A stretch of 64,000 nt of DNA from Leptolyngbyaceae cyanobacterium JSC-12 (GCA_000309945.1 CM001633.1:208723-272722), one strand, 5' to 3'. Positions 26,747-36,394 are shown, counted from the first letter of the stretch. Program-made: numbers and translations. The notes: generated by a model from the letters alone, not told the origin.

Positions 26747-28003
26747 ATGACGGATAGATTAGCAATGAATTCAACATTCTGGAATGCTTCTAAGATTCAG
26801 TCTAGCTCATTCCTTAGTTTTCTAGAGCGATCGCTCAAACCGTTAGCCGTTTACACCCCTCAAGGGGAACCAGTCTATGCCAGCCAAAGCTTGCTGGAAC
26901 TATTGCAAGTAGGTGATACATTAGTTAGTTTTTTTGATTATTTTTCTCGCAGTTCTACTCCCCAAAATGTTCTAAGGGCATATTGGGAGCGTGCTCTAAA
27001 AGGGGAACCTACCTGCTTCCTCACATTTTTCAAGGAGGATTTAGGTGAGATTGAATGCTTGTTGGAGTTCGATTCAAATACTAACTTAATGTTTGCTGCA
27101 TTAGTGGCTAAATCTCATTCAGATCGAGCAATTTATGACTTGGTGCAAGCCCATGAACAGACCATCATGGCTTTAATCAAAACAAAGCAGTACTGGAAAA
27201 ATTTCATCTCAAATAGTCCTTATTTTTTCATTCAAACCAGTCATAGCGGTCAGATTATCTATTCAAACGCGATTGCACAACAGCTTCTGGGCTATCGAGA
27301 AGAAGAATTAGCAGGTCGTCACATCACTGAGCTAATTCATCCCAGGCACTTTAGTGAATTTGAGTTCATCTTTCAACAGTGGAGAAGTCTATTGCGCCTC
27401 CAGCCTCTGGGTATAGAGTGTTGGTGGAGAACAAAGGCTGGACAGTGGATTGCACTCTATATAAAAGGGCAACGATTTCCATCAACTCTAGACCTTGATG
27501 GCGTTGCAATTAGTGGTTACAGCATCACAGAACGTAAGCACTTACAACACAAACAGAAAGTTATCGAAAAACAATTTCAGTCTCTACTAGAAATTTTTCC
27601 AGGAGCAGTATTTTACTGTGACCTATTTTATGTAATGAAATTTGTTAGCCAACCTATTGAGGATATTACTGGGTATTCACCATCTACATTTGTTAATAAT
27701 CACCTTCACTCATATCTCAACATTATTCATCAAGATGATATCTCACTTATTCGAGACTCACTAGTTCAGTCAACTTCTGGTTATCCTCACACAATAGAAT
27801 ATCGCATCATTCATGCAAATGGGCAAGTCAAGTGGGTATCCGAACGGAAACAAGGTGTGTTTAATCGAAACGGAAATCTGCTGTGGCTTTGCGGTATTTT
27901 AACAGATATTAGTGACTCGAAACATAATCACATCGACCATCAATCAAGCCTTAGGAGTAATTACAAAGGATTCCCCCTAAGGCTTGATCTTCAAGTTCAG
28001 TAA
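26747..28003 (+). CDS. PAS domain protein without output domain
   Basis: The 418-residue protein has a degenerate PAS-like N-terminal part (about 20-130), then two clear PAS domains, about 155-260 (IYSNAIAQQLLGYREEELAGRHITELIHP) and about 280-390 (VSQPIEDITGYSPSTF, ending in GILTDISDSKHN). Such domains sense light, redox or small ligands. No kinase, GGDEF or other output follows: the protein stops 25 residues after the last PAS-associated C-terminal motif. It may act through a partner, or be a shortened sensor. A perfect 13-bp inverted repeat lies in its last codons. Confidence 0.8.
   Translation: MTDRLAMNSTFWNASKIQSSSFLSFLERSLKPLAVYTPQGEPVYASQSLLELLQVGDTLVSFFDYFSRSSTPQNVLRAYWERALKGEPTCFLTFFKEDLGEIECLLEFDSNTNLMFAALVAKSHSDRAIYDLVQAHEQTIMALIKTKQYWKNFISNSPYFFIQTSHSGQIIYSNAIAQQLLGYREEELAGRHITELIHPRHFSEFEFIFQQWRSLLRLQPLGIECWWRTKAGQWIALYIKGQRFPSTLDLDGVAISGYSITERKHLQHKQKVIEKQFQSLLEIFPGAVFYCDLFYVMKFVSQPIEDITGYSPSTFVNNHLHSYLNIIHQDDISLIRDSLVQSTSGYPHTIEYRIIHANGQVKWVSERKQGVFNRNGNLLWLCGILTDISDSKHNHIDHQSSLRSNYKGFPLRLDLQVQ
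27943..27988 (+). repeat. 13-bp perfect inverted repeat in the last codons of the PAS gene
   Basis: ATCAAGCCTTAGG (27943-27955) and CCTAAGGCTTGAT (27976-27988) are exact inverted copies over a 20-nt loop, just before the stop at 28001-28003. No T-run follows on the plus strand. It could act as a terminator for the convergent genes here or be a small mobile remnant that changed the protein end. Confidence 0.6.
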
Positions 28004-28042
28004 TGCCAAGTTGCATATCCAGTCATCTGCTGCACCCATTGA

Positions 28043-28570
28043 CTAAATTGTTAATGTTCCATTTCCCACAAATACGGGAATAGGATATTGCGTATCTGGA
28101 TAGGCTGCAATTCCATATTCATGGATGCCTTTGGGGGAGAATGCTTGCGGCTTAAATACAAGTGTGAATGTTGATTTAGGCAAAATCGCAGGACTAAATT
28201 CTAACCACATGGTACCAGTTTCATCAACCCAGGTGTCTGCAATTGAAATTGGACGACCTTGGGCAGTGGGAGTTCCCCAAAAAGCCTGGGTGGCTGGAAG
28301 ATCGAACTGAAGTAATGCTTTACCTTTAGTTAAGTTCTTCTCGGTTAGTGAGATCTTGGCAAAGCGGTTCCCATATTGTTCTGGTAGAGTCATGGTGAAA
28401 TAGTAGGCGCGATCGCGATCGTCTAGCCCCTTATTCGTCACAATTACCTTTGCTAAGGTTGTAGATTTACCATTGTTTAAGTAAGGAACAATCGAACCAG
28501 TTGAGAGTGCCCACGAGTTGAGTAACAAGGCTGTTACCAAAGAAATTAGCATAAAGCGAAGAAATTGCAT
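28043..28570 (-). CDS. DUF2808 family exported protein
   Basis: This 175-residue protein starts at ATG 28570, with GGAGAG 5 nt upstream and a signal peptide (MQFLRFMLISLVTALLLNSW). The mature part matches the cyanobacterial DUF2808 pattern: YYFTMTLPE, ISLTEK, a conserved FWGTP segment, and PKSTFTLVFKP. Function is not established; members are small envelope or secreted proteins. It is the last minus-strand gene of the secretion locus, downstream of the CHRD gene and separated from it by a hairpin. Confidence 0.75.
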   Translation of the reverse strand: MQFLRFMLISLVTALLLNSWALSTGSIVPYLNNGKSTTLAKVIVTNKGLDDRDRAYYFTMTLPEQYGNRFAKISLTEKNLTKGKALLQFDLPATQAFWGTPTAQGRPISIADTWVDETGTMWLEFSPAILPKSTFTLVFKPQAFSPKGIHEYGIAAYPDTQYPIPVFVGNGTLTI

Positions 28571-28655
28571 CGTAACTCTCCAATGAGTATTACAAGATTC
28601 GTCTAGTGAATAGGTAAAGCTAGAGCATTTGGAGAAAAGCAAACTGAAAATCTGC

Positions 28656-28699
28656 AGAAGCAAGTTTGCTGGATAATGTATTCCACAAAACTTGCTTCT
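28656..28699 (-). terminator. Hairpin after the CHRD gene
   Basis: AGAAGCAAGTTT (28656-28667) and AAACTTGCTTCT (28688-28699) are perfect 12-bp inverted copies over a 20-nt loop, 15 bp downstream of the CHRD gene stop. Only a short ATTTTC follows on the minus strand, so termination may be partial. Confidence 0.55.
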
Positions 28700-28714
28700 A
28701 CATAACTATTGCAG

Positions 28715-30109
28715 TTATGCAATAGTCACAATATCTCGATTAAAGTTAAGGCGATTTTCACCTGTTGGGAAACCAGCTCTGCCGTCCTTATCGCCATCAA
28801 TATTAGTGTGAATGTTCACATACATATTGCCTGCGAGTAAGGCTGCCTGCTCTTCTGGTGTTAGTTCAAATTCACCATGAATCTCACCAGATTTTGCATC
28901 CGTTGGTATATTTTCGAAGTAACGAACAACTGTAGCATCTGCAAAGTTGCCGCGACTGTCTCCTGCTGGGCTAAAGTGCAGGTGTGTTCCAGAAATGAGA
29001 TTGCCTTCTACGTCCTCTGGAACCTTCAAGAACCCTTCTATCAGCGCTTGTGGATTCGAACCATTGAGAATTCTAGCATTCGGGTCAATGGTCGTCTCTC
29101 CTTGGCTAAAGAGAGGAAACCCATCAAAGTCCTTGTAGCTGCCACTGACGGTTAGCACGCCATTTTCTAACTCAGCATTCAGTTCAGACGTGCCAGGGCT
29201 ATCGGTTGGGAAGGGAAATTCCGTACCGCCACCGCCTTTAGCAGTCTTGAAGCGAACGCTGTCATCGCCTACGTAGAGAAAATCATCTCCATCACCACCA
29301 ATTAGGCGATCGCGACCTTTGGTTCCAGTAATGTTTCCATCACCTCGCTTCGTTTTGAAGCCCAACTCTCTAAGATTATTTAAGCTTTGGTTTGCCTCTC
29401 TGGTATTAACAGCAAAATGACTTTCATTCAAGTCAGCAGCCTTGACAAAAGGCAAAGCCGCAAGAATATGTCCAGTTTTCTTGTCGATGACCAAAGCATT
29501 ATTGACAGAGTCCAATGGTTGTCTCAATCCTCCCCTACCAGGGTTTCGCCCTTGAGCAATCACAATATCTTTAGGATCGATACCTGAGAGCACAAAGCGA
29601 TCAGCAGCAGGGTCGAAGTCAAAGATTCGATTGGTAGTTTCCTTACCCAAAATGATAGTATCACGACCTCCTCCTGTCGTGATAGTGTTGAACCCGCGTC
29701 CAGTTCCACGAATTACATCTGAATCACCAGAACCGATGACAACATTAGTTCCCCCTCTAGGGTTGAGATAGTCTCCCCTAGCACCTAGATTATCTCTAAA
29801 TGAAGTTTCCCGGACTACTTTGCTTGCGTCTAGCCCTTTTGCAGATGCAACCTTGTCTAGTGAAATATGCACATCAAAACCATTAACGATTACAGGTGCA
29901 TGGTCATGATCATTGGCTGATAGGGGAATTGACTCACGTTCATCAGATGCCAAAGCTTGGTTCAATGATCGTTCAAGATTAGACTGTTGTACTGATGAAC
30001 CAGTGGAAGCATTTATTGAGGTGGAAGAATTCAGCGAATTTAGAGTTGGATCAACTGCTCCGGTAGTTTGGTTGTGGGCTGGATGGTTATGATTATCAAA
30101 TCCTTCCAT
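28715..30109 (-). CDS. CHRD-domain protein with RTX-like segments, likely type I secretion cargo
   Basis: The 464-residue protein starts at ATG 30109 behind a good AAGGAGA site. The N-terminus has no signal peptide and is rich in Asn, Ser and His. The middle has RTX/beta-roll-like stretches (GTNVVIGSGDSDVIRGTG, GGDGDDFLYVG). The last 150 residues form a CHRD domain (NAELENGVLTVSGSYKDF, SGTHLHFSPAG, ending MYVNIHT). The lack of a signal, the glycine-rich calcium-binding repeats and the adjacent HlyD/ABC genes point to export by that system. CHRD domains occur in surface and extracellular proteins; ligand unknown. Confidence 0.8.
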   Translation of the reverse strand: MEGFDNHNHPAHNQTTGAVDPTLNSLNSSTSINASTGSSVQQSNLERSLNQALASDERESIPLSANDHDHAPVIVNGFDVHISLDKVASAKGLDASKVVRETSFRDNLGARGDYLNPRGGTNVVIGSGDSDVIRGTGRGFNTITTGGGRDTIILGKETTNRIFDFDPAADRFVLSGIDPKDIVIAQGRNPGRGGLRQPLDSVNNALVIDKKTGHILAALPFVKAADLNESHFAVNTREANQSLNNLRELGFKTKRGDGNITGTKGRDRLIGGDGDDFLYVGDDSVRFKTAKGGGGTEFPFPTDSPGTSELNAELENGVLTVSGSYKDFDGFPLFSQGETTIDPNARILNGSNPQALIEGFLKVPEDVEGNLISGTHLHFSPAGDSRGNFADATVVRYFENIPTDAKSGEIHGEFELTPEEQAALLAGNMYVNIHTNIDGDKDGRAGFPTGENRLNFNRDIVTIA

Positions 30110-30481
30110 GATGATCTCCTTAAGAAAAAGATGAGGCGTAACGGTGCCTGTAAAAAGCGGGTATTGGCAAGGAATCAAAAGCAACTCTGTATTTTGCTCA
30201 AGCTTGTGGATGTAGAGAGCTATCCAGTAGATGCTTTTGTGAATTTCGAAAAAGTCTGAATCATTCAGGGACACAACTATTCTGCGCTTCAAGACTGCCC
30301 ACTGAATTGATGAAGTACTTGAGCAAAACGCTTTGGAGAGCTTACGTTTGATTACTGTGTCTTGCCCTGTACCGACTATAACAAGTCTAAGCTCAAAGTG
30401 CTCTAGATTCCTGAAATCTTCACAAACATCCCTGATCCAATAGTACTAACTAGAACTACTAAAATACCTGGTTTTAATTAG
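30110..30481. promoter_or_regulatory. Control region upstream of the CHRD gene
   Basis: No gene is seen in these 372 bp. CTGGTTTTAATTA at 30468-30480, read on the minus strand as TAATTAAAACCAG, is one base away from TAATTAGAACCAG at 36365-36377. The CHRD gene may therefore be transcribed from its own promoter under the same control as the rest of the locus. Confidence 0.35.
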
Positions 30482-30634
30482 CTAGTAACTATCTGATTGA
30501 GAATGGTTTTGTTCGCTTTGGAAGGAAGGAGAATCATCACTGGATGGGGACATAATCGTCAGCGAGTAAAACAATAATCCAGTAAATAAAGCACTACAAA
30601 CAAATAATCCAAAGTCTAGAAGTTTTCCGCGCAT
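30482..30634 (-). CDS. Small single-span membrane protein (50 residues)
   Basis: An ATG at 30634 stands 6 nt behind a perfect AGGAGG, much better than the in-frame start 12 codons upstream. The product has one hydrophobic helix (about residues 7-29, LFVCSALFTGLLFYSLTIM) and a polar Ser/Asp/Gln-rich tail. It lies between the hlyD gene and the CHRD cargo gene on the same strand. I know no family; its place suggests a role in or beside the secretion system. Confidence 0.65.
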   Translation of the reverse strand: MRGKLLDFGLFVCSALFTGLLFYSLTIMSPSSDDSPSFQSEQNHSQSDSY

Positions 30635-30777
30635 TTTAGCCTCCTGTTCAAGGAATATAGCAATGGTCAATTAGCTTCAGATAATTATTGTCATCTCAAC
30701 CATTAATCTAGGGAGGCTGACTGACCCTGTTATCCCATCAATAATGGCAGCAGCTATAAACATTAGCCAATAATCAC

Positions 30778-32250
30778 TCAGCGAACAGTTTTGATACCAT
30801 CTAGTGCTTTAGTGATTTCTTCTGTAACGTAGGTAATGGGAGCTCTTTGACGTACTTTGATCATGGCGACTAAACTCATTCCTGGTGTGAGGGGGAGTCG
30901 TTCATTTCTTCGTTCTAAAAACTGTCGATCAAGACGAACTTCTACTGGAAATATGGTAGGTCCTGGAGTTTGACCATTTGGCTTAATCGCTTCACTTCCC
31001 ACCTTAGAAACCACACCTTTTACAGAGCCGTATTCCGTGAAGGGATAGGCATCGATTCGAATATCGACTGGCAAACCGACGCGGATGTTGGCAACATCTG
31101 CATTGGCGACTTGCACTTTTGCGGTTAGGGCTTCGTTTGGAACCACTTGTAATAACGCTTGCCCGGACTGGGTTACACCACCTGGTATTTTAGGTTCTAG
31201 GTTGAAGACAATGCCATCAATAGGTGCCCGGAGATCTTGATTTTTCAAATCTAACTTGAGTTGATTCAACTTAGCGTTGATTTCAATTAGTTGCCGCTGA
31301 TTGTCTTTAATGAGGGTATTGAACTCAGAGTCTAATGCTGCTAATTGTTGTTGGAGATCTCGTTGGATTTCAGTTAATAATTTTTCCTCTTCGGCTCGCA
31401 CCTGAATTTGTCCAATTTGTAACTGGCGTTTCTGTAAGCTATTTTGGGTAATCTGCTTTTGCAAATCACTCACGCCTACTTTTCGCTGCAATAGGGTTGT
31501 TTGAGGAATGGCTCCTTCCTCAACTAAGGGTTTGATTCGTGCTAAAAGCTCTTGTTCTGTTTGTAATTGAAAGCCTGTTTGGGCAATTTGAGCTTCTGTT
31601 TCAGCAATTTGAGTTTGAATATTAGATTCCTGCAACCGAGTGATTGTTTTGCGATCGCGTAACTGTTGTAAGAAAAGATTGAAACGTTGTCGCTGTTCTG
31701 GCGCTAAACTACTCGAGTCTCCTGTAAGTTGGGCGACTAGCAATAGTCGTGTTTGGACTCGATTCATTAATTCAGGTGAAATTGCTGTTTTGCTTTGACT
31801 TAACGTGTTGAGAGGCTTTCCTTGTTGGGCAATGCGTAACACGGCAATTTCTTCAACCAATCGATTCCGTTGAACCAACAACCCTTGGAGCTGATTGTAG
31901 AGTGGGGTTTTATCCAATTGCAGTAAAAGTTGTCCTTGCTTGACTGGATCGCCCTCCCGTACGAGCACAGATGTAATCACGCCACCTGCTCTTGATTGAA
32001 CAACCTGCGACTGCGATAAGGGTTCTAGTTTACCGCTGGCATTCACGACTACATCAATCCGAGCCAGCACCGACCATCCAACTCCAGCAACAAACCCAAC
32101 TAAAATGACTTGAGTCAGTCGCTTTGTCCAAGGAGCAATTGGGGGCAGGCTAACTGCCTTATTTTCCAGGTCTTGTTCAAATCGTTTTAAGGTTTTTTGA
32201 TAATTTTCTTTTAAGGTTTGGATAGGGTTAAAAAATTGTTGGAGGCGCAT
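30778..32250 (-). CDS. HlyD family type I secretion periplasmic adaptor
   Basis: The 490-residue membrane fusion protein has one transmembrane helix at about 48-65 (VILVGFVAGVGWSVLARID), the first half of a biotinyl-lipoyl-like fold (SGKLEPLSQSQVVQSRAGG), a long alpha-hairpin coiled coil (about 120-330), then the second half (LRAPIDGIVFNLEP) and a beta-barrel C-terminus. It would bridge the ABC transporter and an outer-membrane TolC-type channel. The gene follows the ABC transporter gene by 36 bp. Confidence 0.92.
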   Translation of the reverse strand: MRLQQFFNPIQTLKENYQKTLKRFEQDLENKAVSLPPIAPWTKRLTQVILVGFVAGVGWSVLARIDVVVNASGKLEPLSQSQVVQSRAGGVITSVLVREGDPVKQGQLLLQLDKTPLYNQLQGLLVQRNRLVEEIAVLRIAQQGKPLNTLSQSKTAISPELMNRVQTRLLLVAQLTGDSSSLAPEQRQRFNLFLQQLRDRKTITRLQESNIQTQIAETEAQIAQTGFQLQTEQELLARIKPLVEEGAIPQTTLLQRKVGVSDLQKQITQNSLQKRQLQIGQIQVRAEEEKLLTEIQRDLQQQLAALDSEFNTLIKDNQRQLIEINAKLNQLKLDLKNQDLRAPIDGIVFNLEPKIPGGVTQSGQALLQVVPNEALTAKVQVANADVANIRVGLPVDIRIDAYPFTEYGSVKGVVSKVGSEAIKPNGQTPGPTIFPVEVRLDRQFLERRNERLPLTPGMSLVAMIKVRQRAPITYVTEEITKALDGIKTVR

Positions 32251-32286
32251 GGGTCTTACTCCTGCAAATAGATAAATTGGTCAATA

Positions 32287-35200
32287 TTAGGCTTCGCGCG
32301 ATTGTTGAGCATACAGACAGTAATAAAGCTGACGACGTGCTATTAATTCTTGATGGGTTCCTTGCTCTGCTAAAATGCCAGCCTGCATAAAGAGAATTCG
32401 ATCTGCGCGAGCGATGGTATTTAGCCGGTGGGTAATGAAGAAACAAGTACAACCGCGAAACTTCTGCATCAGGTTATGGCATACTTTTCGCTCAGTATCC
32501 GAATCGAGGGCACTAGTTGCTTCATCAAAGATGAGTAATCGTGGATTTCGCATTACTACACGAGCAATCGCAATTCGCTGTCGCTGCCCACCAGATAAAC
32601 TAGTGCCCCGTTCACCTACCTGAGTATTGTACCCTTCTGGTAATTCCATAATGAAATCATGGGCATCCGCAATTTTGGCTGCTGCAATAATCTCCTCATC
32701 TGAATGTTCTTGAAAAAGGGCAATGTTATCGCGAATGCTGCCTTGAAACAGTACAGCATCTTGAGATACAATCCCAATTTGCGATCGCAGCGAACTGAGA
32801 CTTACTTTGCTAATGTCGTACCCATCAATGAAAATGCTGCCACTTTGCGGCGTATATAATCGTGGCAGCAATTTCATCAGTGTGCTTTTCCCGGAACCAC
32901 TTTGCCCAACAATACCCACAAACGTTCCTGGGGGAATATCCAAATTCACATTTGAGAGTTGTAATTGTCCAGGTTTGAAGGCAAAATTAACTCCGTGATA
33001 TTGCACATGTCCTACAATATCAGGCAATTGTAAGGCAACCTGCGATTGAGAAATTTCTTCTTCAATAGGTGAATCTGCAATGTCTGCCAGCAAATCCATC
33101 GAGAGCGAGGTTTCCTGAAATCGCTGCCAGAGGCGGGCTAATCGTAATAATGGTCCAGTTACATAGCCAGTTAAAATTCGAAAAGCAATCAAGCCACCCA
33201 AACTCAGTTCACCCTTAAGCACAACTTCAGCCCCAACCCATAATACAAGTAAACTACTAAGCGTATTCAGAAATTGGCTGTAGGAGTAGAAGATAGTGTT
33301 GATAGTTGATGTGGTGAAGCCACTAGTCAGATATTGCACGTAGCGATCGCGCCAAGTTGCCTCAACTAAGGCTTCCATATGTTGAGATTTTACCGATGAA
33401 ATTCCGCCTAACACCTCAACTAAGTAAGACTGTACCTTTGATCCTTGTTCTGCCTTGACCCGAATCAATTTCTGCTGAATGGTAGACATTAGCAGCATTG
33501 AAATAATCACGATAGGAACAGTTGCTAATACGCAAAGAGTCAACCGTGCACTATACAAAAACATTACCCCAATATAAAAAACAGAAAAGACAACATCCAT
33601 TACCGTTGTAATTGCTGTATCCGTCAAAAATTGACGAATGTTTTCTAGCTCTAGTAATCGTGAAGATAGTTCACCAACTGGACGCTTTTCAAAGAAGTTG
33701 AGCGGTAGGTGTAGCATATGACGGATAATTTCAACACCTAAATGCAGATCCATGCGGTTGGTAGTGCTAATTAGCAAATAGGTTCGGAGAATAGTTAAAA
33801 TTCCTTCTAGTAGTGCAAATAACACCATCAAAATGCCGAACATTGACATTGCTCCAGCATTAGCACTGACAATTACATTATCAATTACTTGCTGTACCAG
33901 TAATGGATTTGCTAAACCTAGAAGCTGGATTACAACAGATGCAAGGAGAACCTGAACTAGAATTCCACTTTGCTTAAATACCATTGGTAAAAACCAGTGG
34001 AATCCAAACCGTTTTGTCGGTGTAGTTGGAAAACGCTCTAGCACAATTGCCCGGCAGAATGAAGTTTCGCGATCGCCTGTTCCCAGAGCATCTGCAGTAA
34101 GACGATTTGCTAATTCTCCAGCAGATACGCGCAACAACCCAGTTCGAGGTGAGCCAAGAGTAACCGTCGTTGGAGTAATTTCGTGTACTACTGTTGGAAT
34201 ATTCCGATACTGAATTAATGCAGGAGTTGTGAGGCGATTGATGCCACCAGGAGTAGGGGTGAAGCGAATCACATGAGCATTCACTCCAATTGCTTGAGCA
34301 ATTCGCACATATAAATCGAATGGCTCGAACCTGCTAATTGTTTGCTGCAACAACGTACGACGCAAAGAATCTGGACGATACGGAATCTGGAAGCGATCGC
34401 AGATCATACCAAAGCACGCAATAATATCTTCTGTAGCATCCGGTGTAATTGATTTCCAAACTGGAAACTTTTTGGGGGTGGTAATAACAGATGGTTGATT
34501 ATCTTCTTGGCGCGGTTGGGTATCTGGACTGAGGAGAGAGTTGGATTCTAATGGAAGCGGCAGTACTGGAGAAGATTCACTCGATGCTTTCAGAGGTGCT
34601 TTACCTAAAAGGGTTGAGGCCAACGAGGTGCGATCAATACCGATTAGGCGGATGGGAAAGCGAGACGGAGAAATTGCTGGGAGCGGTGTTGTCTTGCTAA
34701 TAGGCATTCCAATTGGCAGATTAGGTGAATCGCTACCACTCACCAACCACACTCGATCAGTTGAAAATAGTAATGTGTCATCACTGGGATGGACGCCAGG
34801 ATACCAATGCTGTGCAACTGCAAGCTGCTCTTGAGCGATATAGTGAACAACTTTTGTCAAATTAATACTTGCTGCCCGATCCGGCATTTTAGCCAGGCTT
34901 CTGGATAACGTATCGAACAATTCCATCAAGCTGACTCGTTCAGTTAATGCTGCCATCAAATGCTCTAGAGCGATCGCTTCAAAGTCATCTGCAGCCAAGG
35001 CAATTGTCACAATTTCTTGGGGCGTAACCTGAGTCGATCGCAACAACTCTGCTCTTGAAATGTTTGCAGCCCGTACTGAACCTACTGCTACTCGACGAAT
35101 CAAGCTATCCCAGCCAATGACAGTCCCTTTGCCTACAATTTCCAGTGTCGGGCTTTGGTAAGAAGTCGAGCCAAGAATCCGAACTCTTCCCTGTGCAATG

Positions 35201-35376
35201 TAGTGAACCGCTGAGGGCAATTCCCGTGGTGGGAAAATTACTTCTCCTGGTCGAAAAGAGCATAAGCGTAATTTTGAAGACAGGTTATTCTGTAAATGAA
35301 CTGGAAGATGATTGAAGGGATAAGCAGAGAAGAAGTTCGAGAAATAAGAGTTGATTTCTGCATCAATATGCATCAT
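32287..35376 (-). CDS. HetC-like peptidase-domain ABC transporter with N-terminal cNMP-binding-like domain
   Basis: The order in this 1029-residue protein is a cNMP-binding-like domain (about 20-135), a Pro/Ser-rich linker, a C39 peptidase-like domain (about 325-450), a six-helix ABC membrane domain (about 470-760), and a nucleotide-binding domain with GQSGSGKST (about 828), LSGGQRQR and LLIFDEATSALD. This order recalls cyanobacterial HetC. The usual phosphate-binding cassette Glu is not seen in GTVIGWDSLIRR, and the C39 part lacks a clear HFVV/DP motif, so both may be binding folds only. It probably exports the CHRD and RTX proteins encoded in the locus. Confidence 0.9.
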   Translation of the reverse strand: MMHIDAEINSYFSNFFSAYPFNHLPVHLQNNLSSKLRLCSFRPGEVIFPPRELPSAVHYIAQGRVRILGSTSYQSPTLEIVGKGTVIGWDSLIRRVAVGSVRAANISRAELLRSTQVTPQEIVTIALAADDFEAIALEHLMAALTERVSLMELFDTLSRSLAKMPDRAASINLTKVVHYIAQEQLAVAQHWYPGVHPSDDTLLFSTDRVWLVSGSDSPNLPIGMPISKTTPLPAISPSRFPIRLIGIDRTSLASTLLGKAPLKASSESSPVLPLPLESNSLLSPDTQPRQEDNQPSVITTPKKFPVWKSITPDATEDIIACFGMICDRFQIPYRPDSLRRTLLQQTISRFEPFDLYVRIAQAIGVNAHVIRFTPTPGGINRLTTPALIQYRNIPTVVHEITPTTVTLGSPRTGLLRVSAGELANRLTADALGTGDRETSFCRAIVLERFPTTPTKRFGFHWFLPMVFKQSGILVQVLLASVVIQLLGLANPLLVQQVIDNVIVSANAGAMSMFGILMVLFALLEGILTILRTYLLISTTNRMDLHLGVEIIRHMLHLPLNFFEKRPVGELSSRLLELENIRQFLTDTAITTVMDVVFSVFYIGVMFLYSARLTLCVLATVPIVIISMLLMSTIQQKLIRVKAEQGSKVQSYLVEVLGGISSVKSQHMEALVEATWRDRYVQYLTSGFTTSTINTIFYSYSQFLNTLSSLLVLWVGAEVVLKGELSLGGLIAFRILTGYVTGPLLRLARLWQRFQETSLSMDLLADIADSPIEEEISQSQVALQLPDIVGHVQYHGVNFAFKPGQLQLSNVNLDIPPGTFVGIVGQSGSGKSTLMKLLPRLYTPQSGSIFIDGYDISKVSLSSLRSQIGIVSQDAVLFQGSIRDNIALFQEHSDEEIIAAAKIADAHDFIMELPEGYNTQVGERGTSLSGGQRQRIAIARVVMRNPRLLIFDEATSALDSDTERKVCHNLMQKFRGCTCFFITHRLNTIARADRILFMQAGILAEQGTHQELIARRQLYYCLYAQQSREA

Positions 35377-35453
35377 TACTGCAACTCCTCTAGAGTTGGG
35401 TTGAAAACAATCAAAAATGCTGATTGGAAATCTGATTTAGAGATTGGATAAAT

Positions 35454-36239
35454 CTATCCTGATTTCTCAGAAGCCAGTTCCATATTGGCTGATGCTGGCA
35501 ATACTGCGATCATACCAGGGGTTTTGGTTGCTGTTCTAATTTGAGTCTGTAACCACTGAGAATAGAGACGGTGAATAATTTGAGTGCGAGTGGCTTCAGT
35601 TAAGCGAGCTGCAGTAAATCGTTCCAAACGAACTACCCAAAAACTATCAGCAACAGGGATTGGACCATAAACAGTTCCAACGTGTTCATTGCGAAATAGG
35701 GATGCCACCTCAACTGGAAGCGTAGACAAAGGCACAGGTCCAATCCAGCCTCCCGTCTCCCGTTCAGGTCCTAATGAGTAATACTGAGCCAATTCAGCAA
35801 AACATGCTTCATCATCTCGAAGCTGAAAATACAGTTCCTGCGCTAGCACCAAATCTCTAAGTTGAATCAGTGAGTATTCCACTTGATCCAGGTCAGACTT
35901 AATCCGAAGAAACTCCGATTCTACTCGTTCGCCAAATTGGAGCTGTTTAAACTTTTCCAACTGTAATTCTCGCAGCATCACAGCTTTGAAATACTCTAAA
36001 GTTACTCCTTTGTAGTGGCACCATTGTTTAACAAAACTTTCAAAATCATCTGGTATTGGTGCATCTGCTTCCCCTGTCAAAATAGGAAACAATTCCTCTT
36101 TTGTTAGGGGAAATTCCTGAATCACATCATCTAGCAAGAGTTGCCCTACCAGAGGCTCTAGAAGCTTATAGCGGACTAGAGCAGAAATGATTTGATCGCC
36201 ATCTAACCAGCGATGACCAATTTTTAAACAGTTGCTCAT
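35454..36239 (-). CDS. Parvulin-type peptidylprolyl isomerase (SurA/PpiC-like)
   Basis: The 261-residue protein has an N-terminal helical region (about 1-130) and a rotamase domain at about 130-235, with FAELAQYYSLGPERETGGWIG, a typical parvulin segment. No signal peptide is visible, so it probably acts in the cytoplasm on cargo before export. It lies 77 bp upstream of the ABC transporter gene; such a gene order is common in cyanobacterial type I loci (memory). Start chosen at ATG 36239; the frame is open 20 codons further. Confidence 0.85.
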   Translation of the reverse strand: MSNCLKIGHRWLDGDQIISALVRYKLLEPLVGQLLLDDVIQEFPLTKEELFPILTGEADAPIPDDFESFVKQWCHYKGVTLEYFKAVMLRELQLEKFKQLQFGERVESEFLRIKSDLDQVEYSLIQLRDLVLAQELYFQLRDDEACFAELAQYYSLGPERETGGWIGPVPLSTLPVEVASLFRNEHVGTVYGPIPVADSFWVVRLERFTAARLTEATRTQIIHRLYSQWLQTQIRTATKTPGMIAVLPASANMELASEKSG

Positions 36240-36365
36240 GGCGGTGTTTCTAAACCCTAAATGAGTGGAGTTTGCGATACACCCCTTGTGTTCTAGCAAA
36301 CACTCCCCACTACCGCTCCCTGATTCCTGACCCAGGCTATACGATTACCGTTTAAATGTCCACTT

Positions 36366-36394
36366 AATTAGAACCAGTTCTGGAACTGTTCTAA
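36366..36394. promoter_or_regulatory. Operator-like inverted repeat A of the secretion locus
   Basis: TTAGAACCAGTT (36368-36379) faces AACTGTTCTAA (36384-36394) with a single bulged base, and AA precedes the left arm. It lies about 130 bp upstream of the parvulin start. The half-site TTAGAAC recurs in repeat B. Confidence 0.45.
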
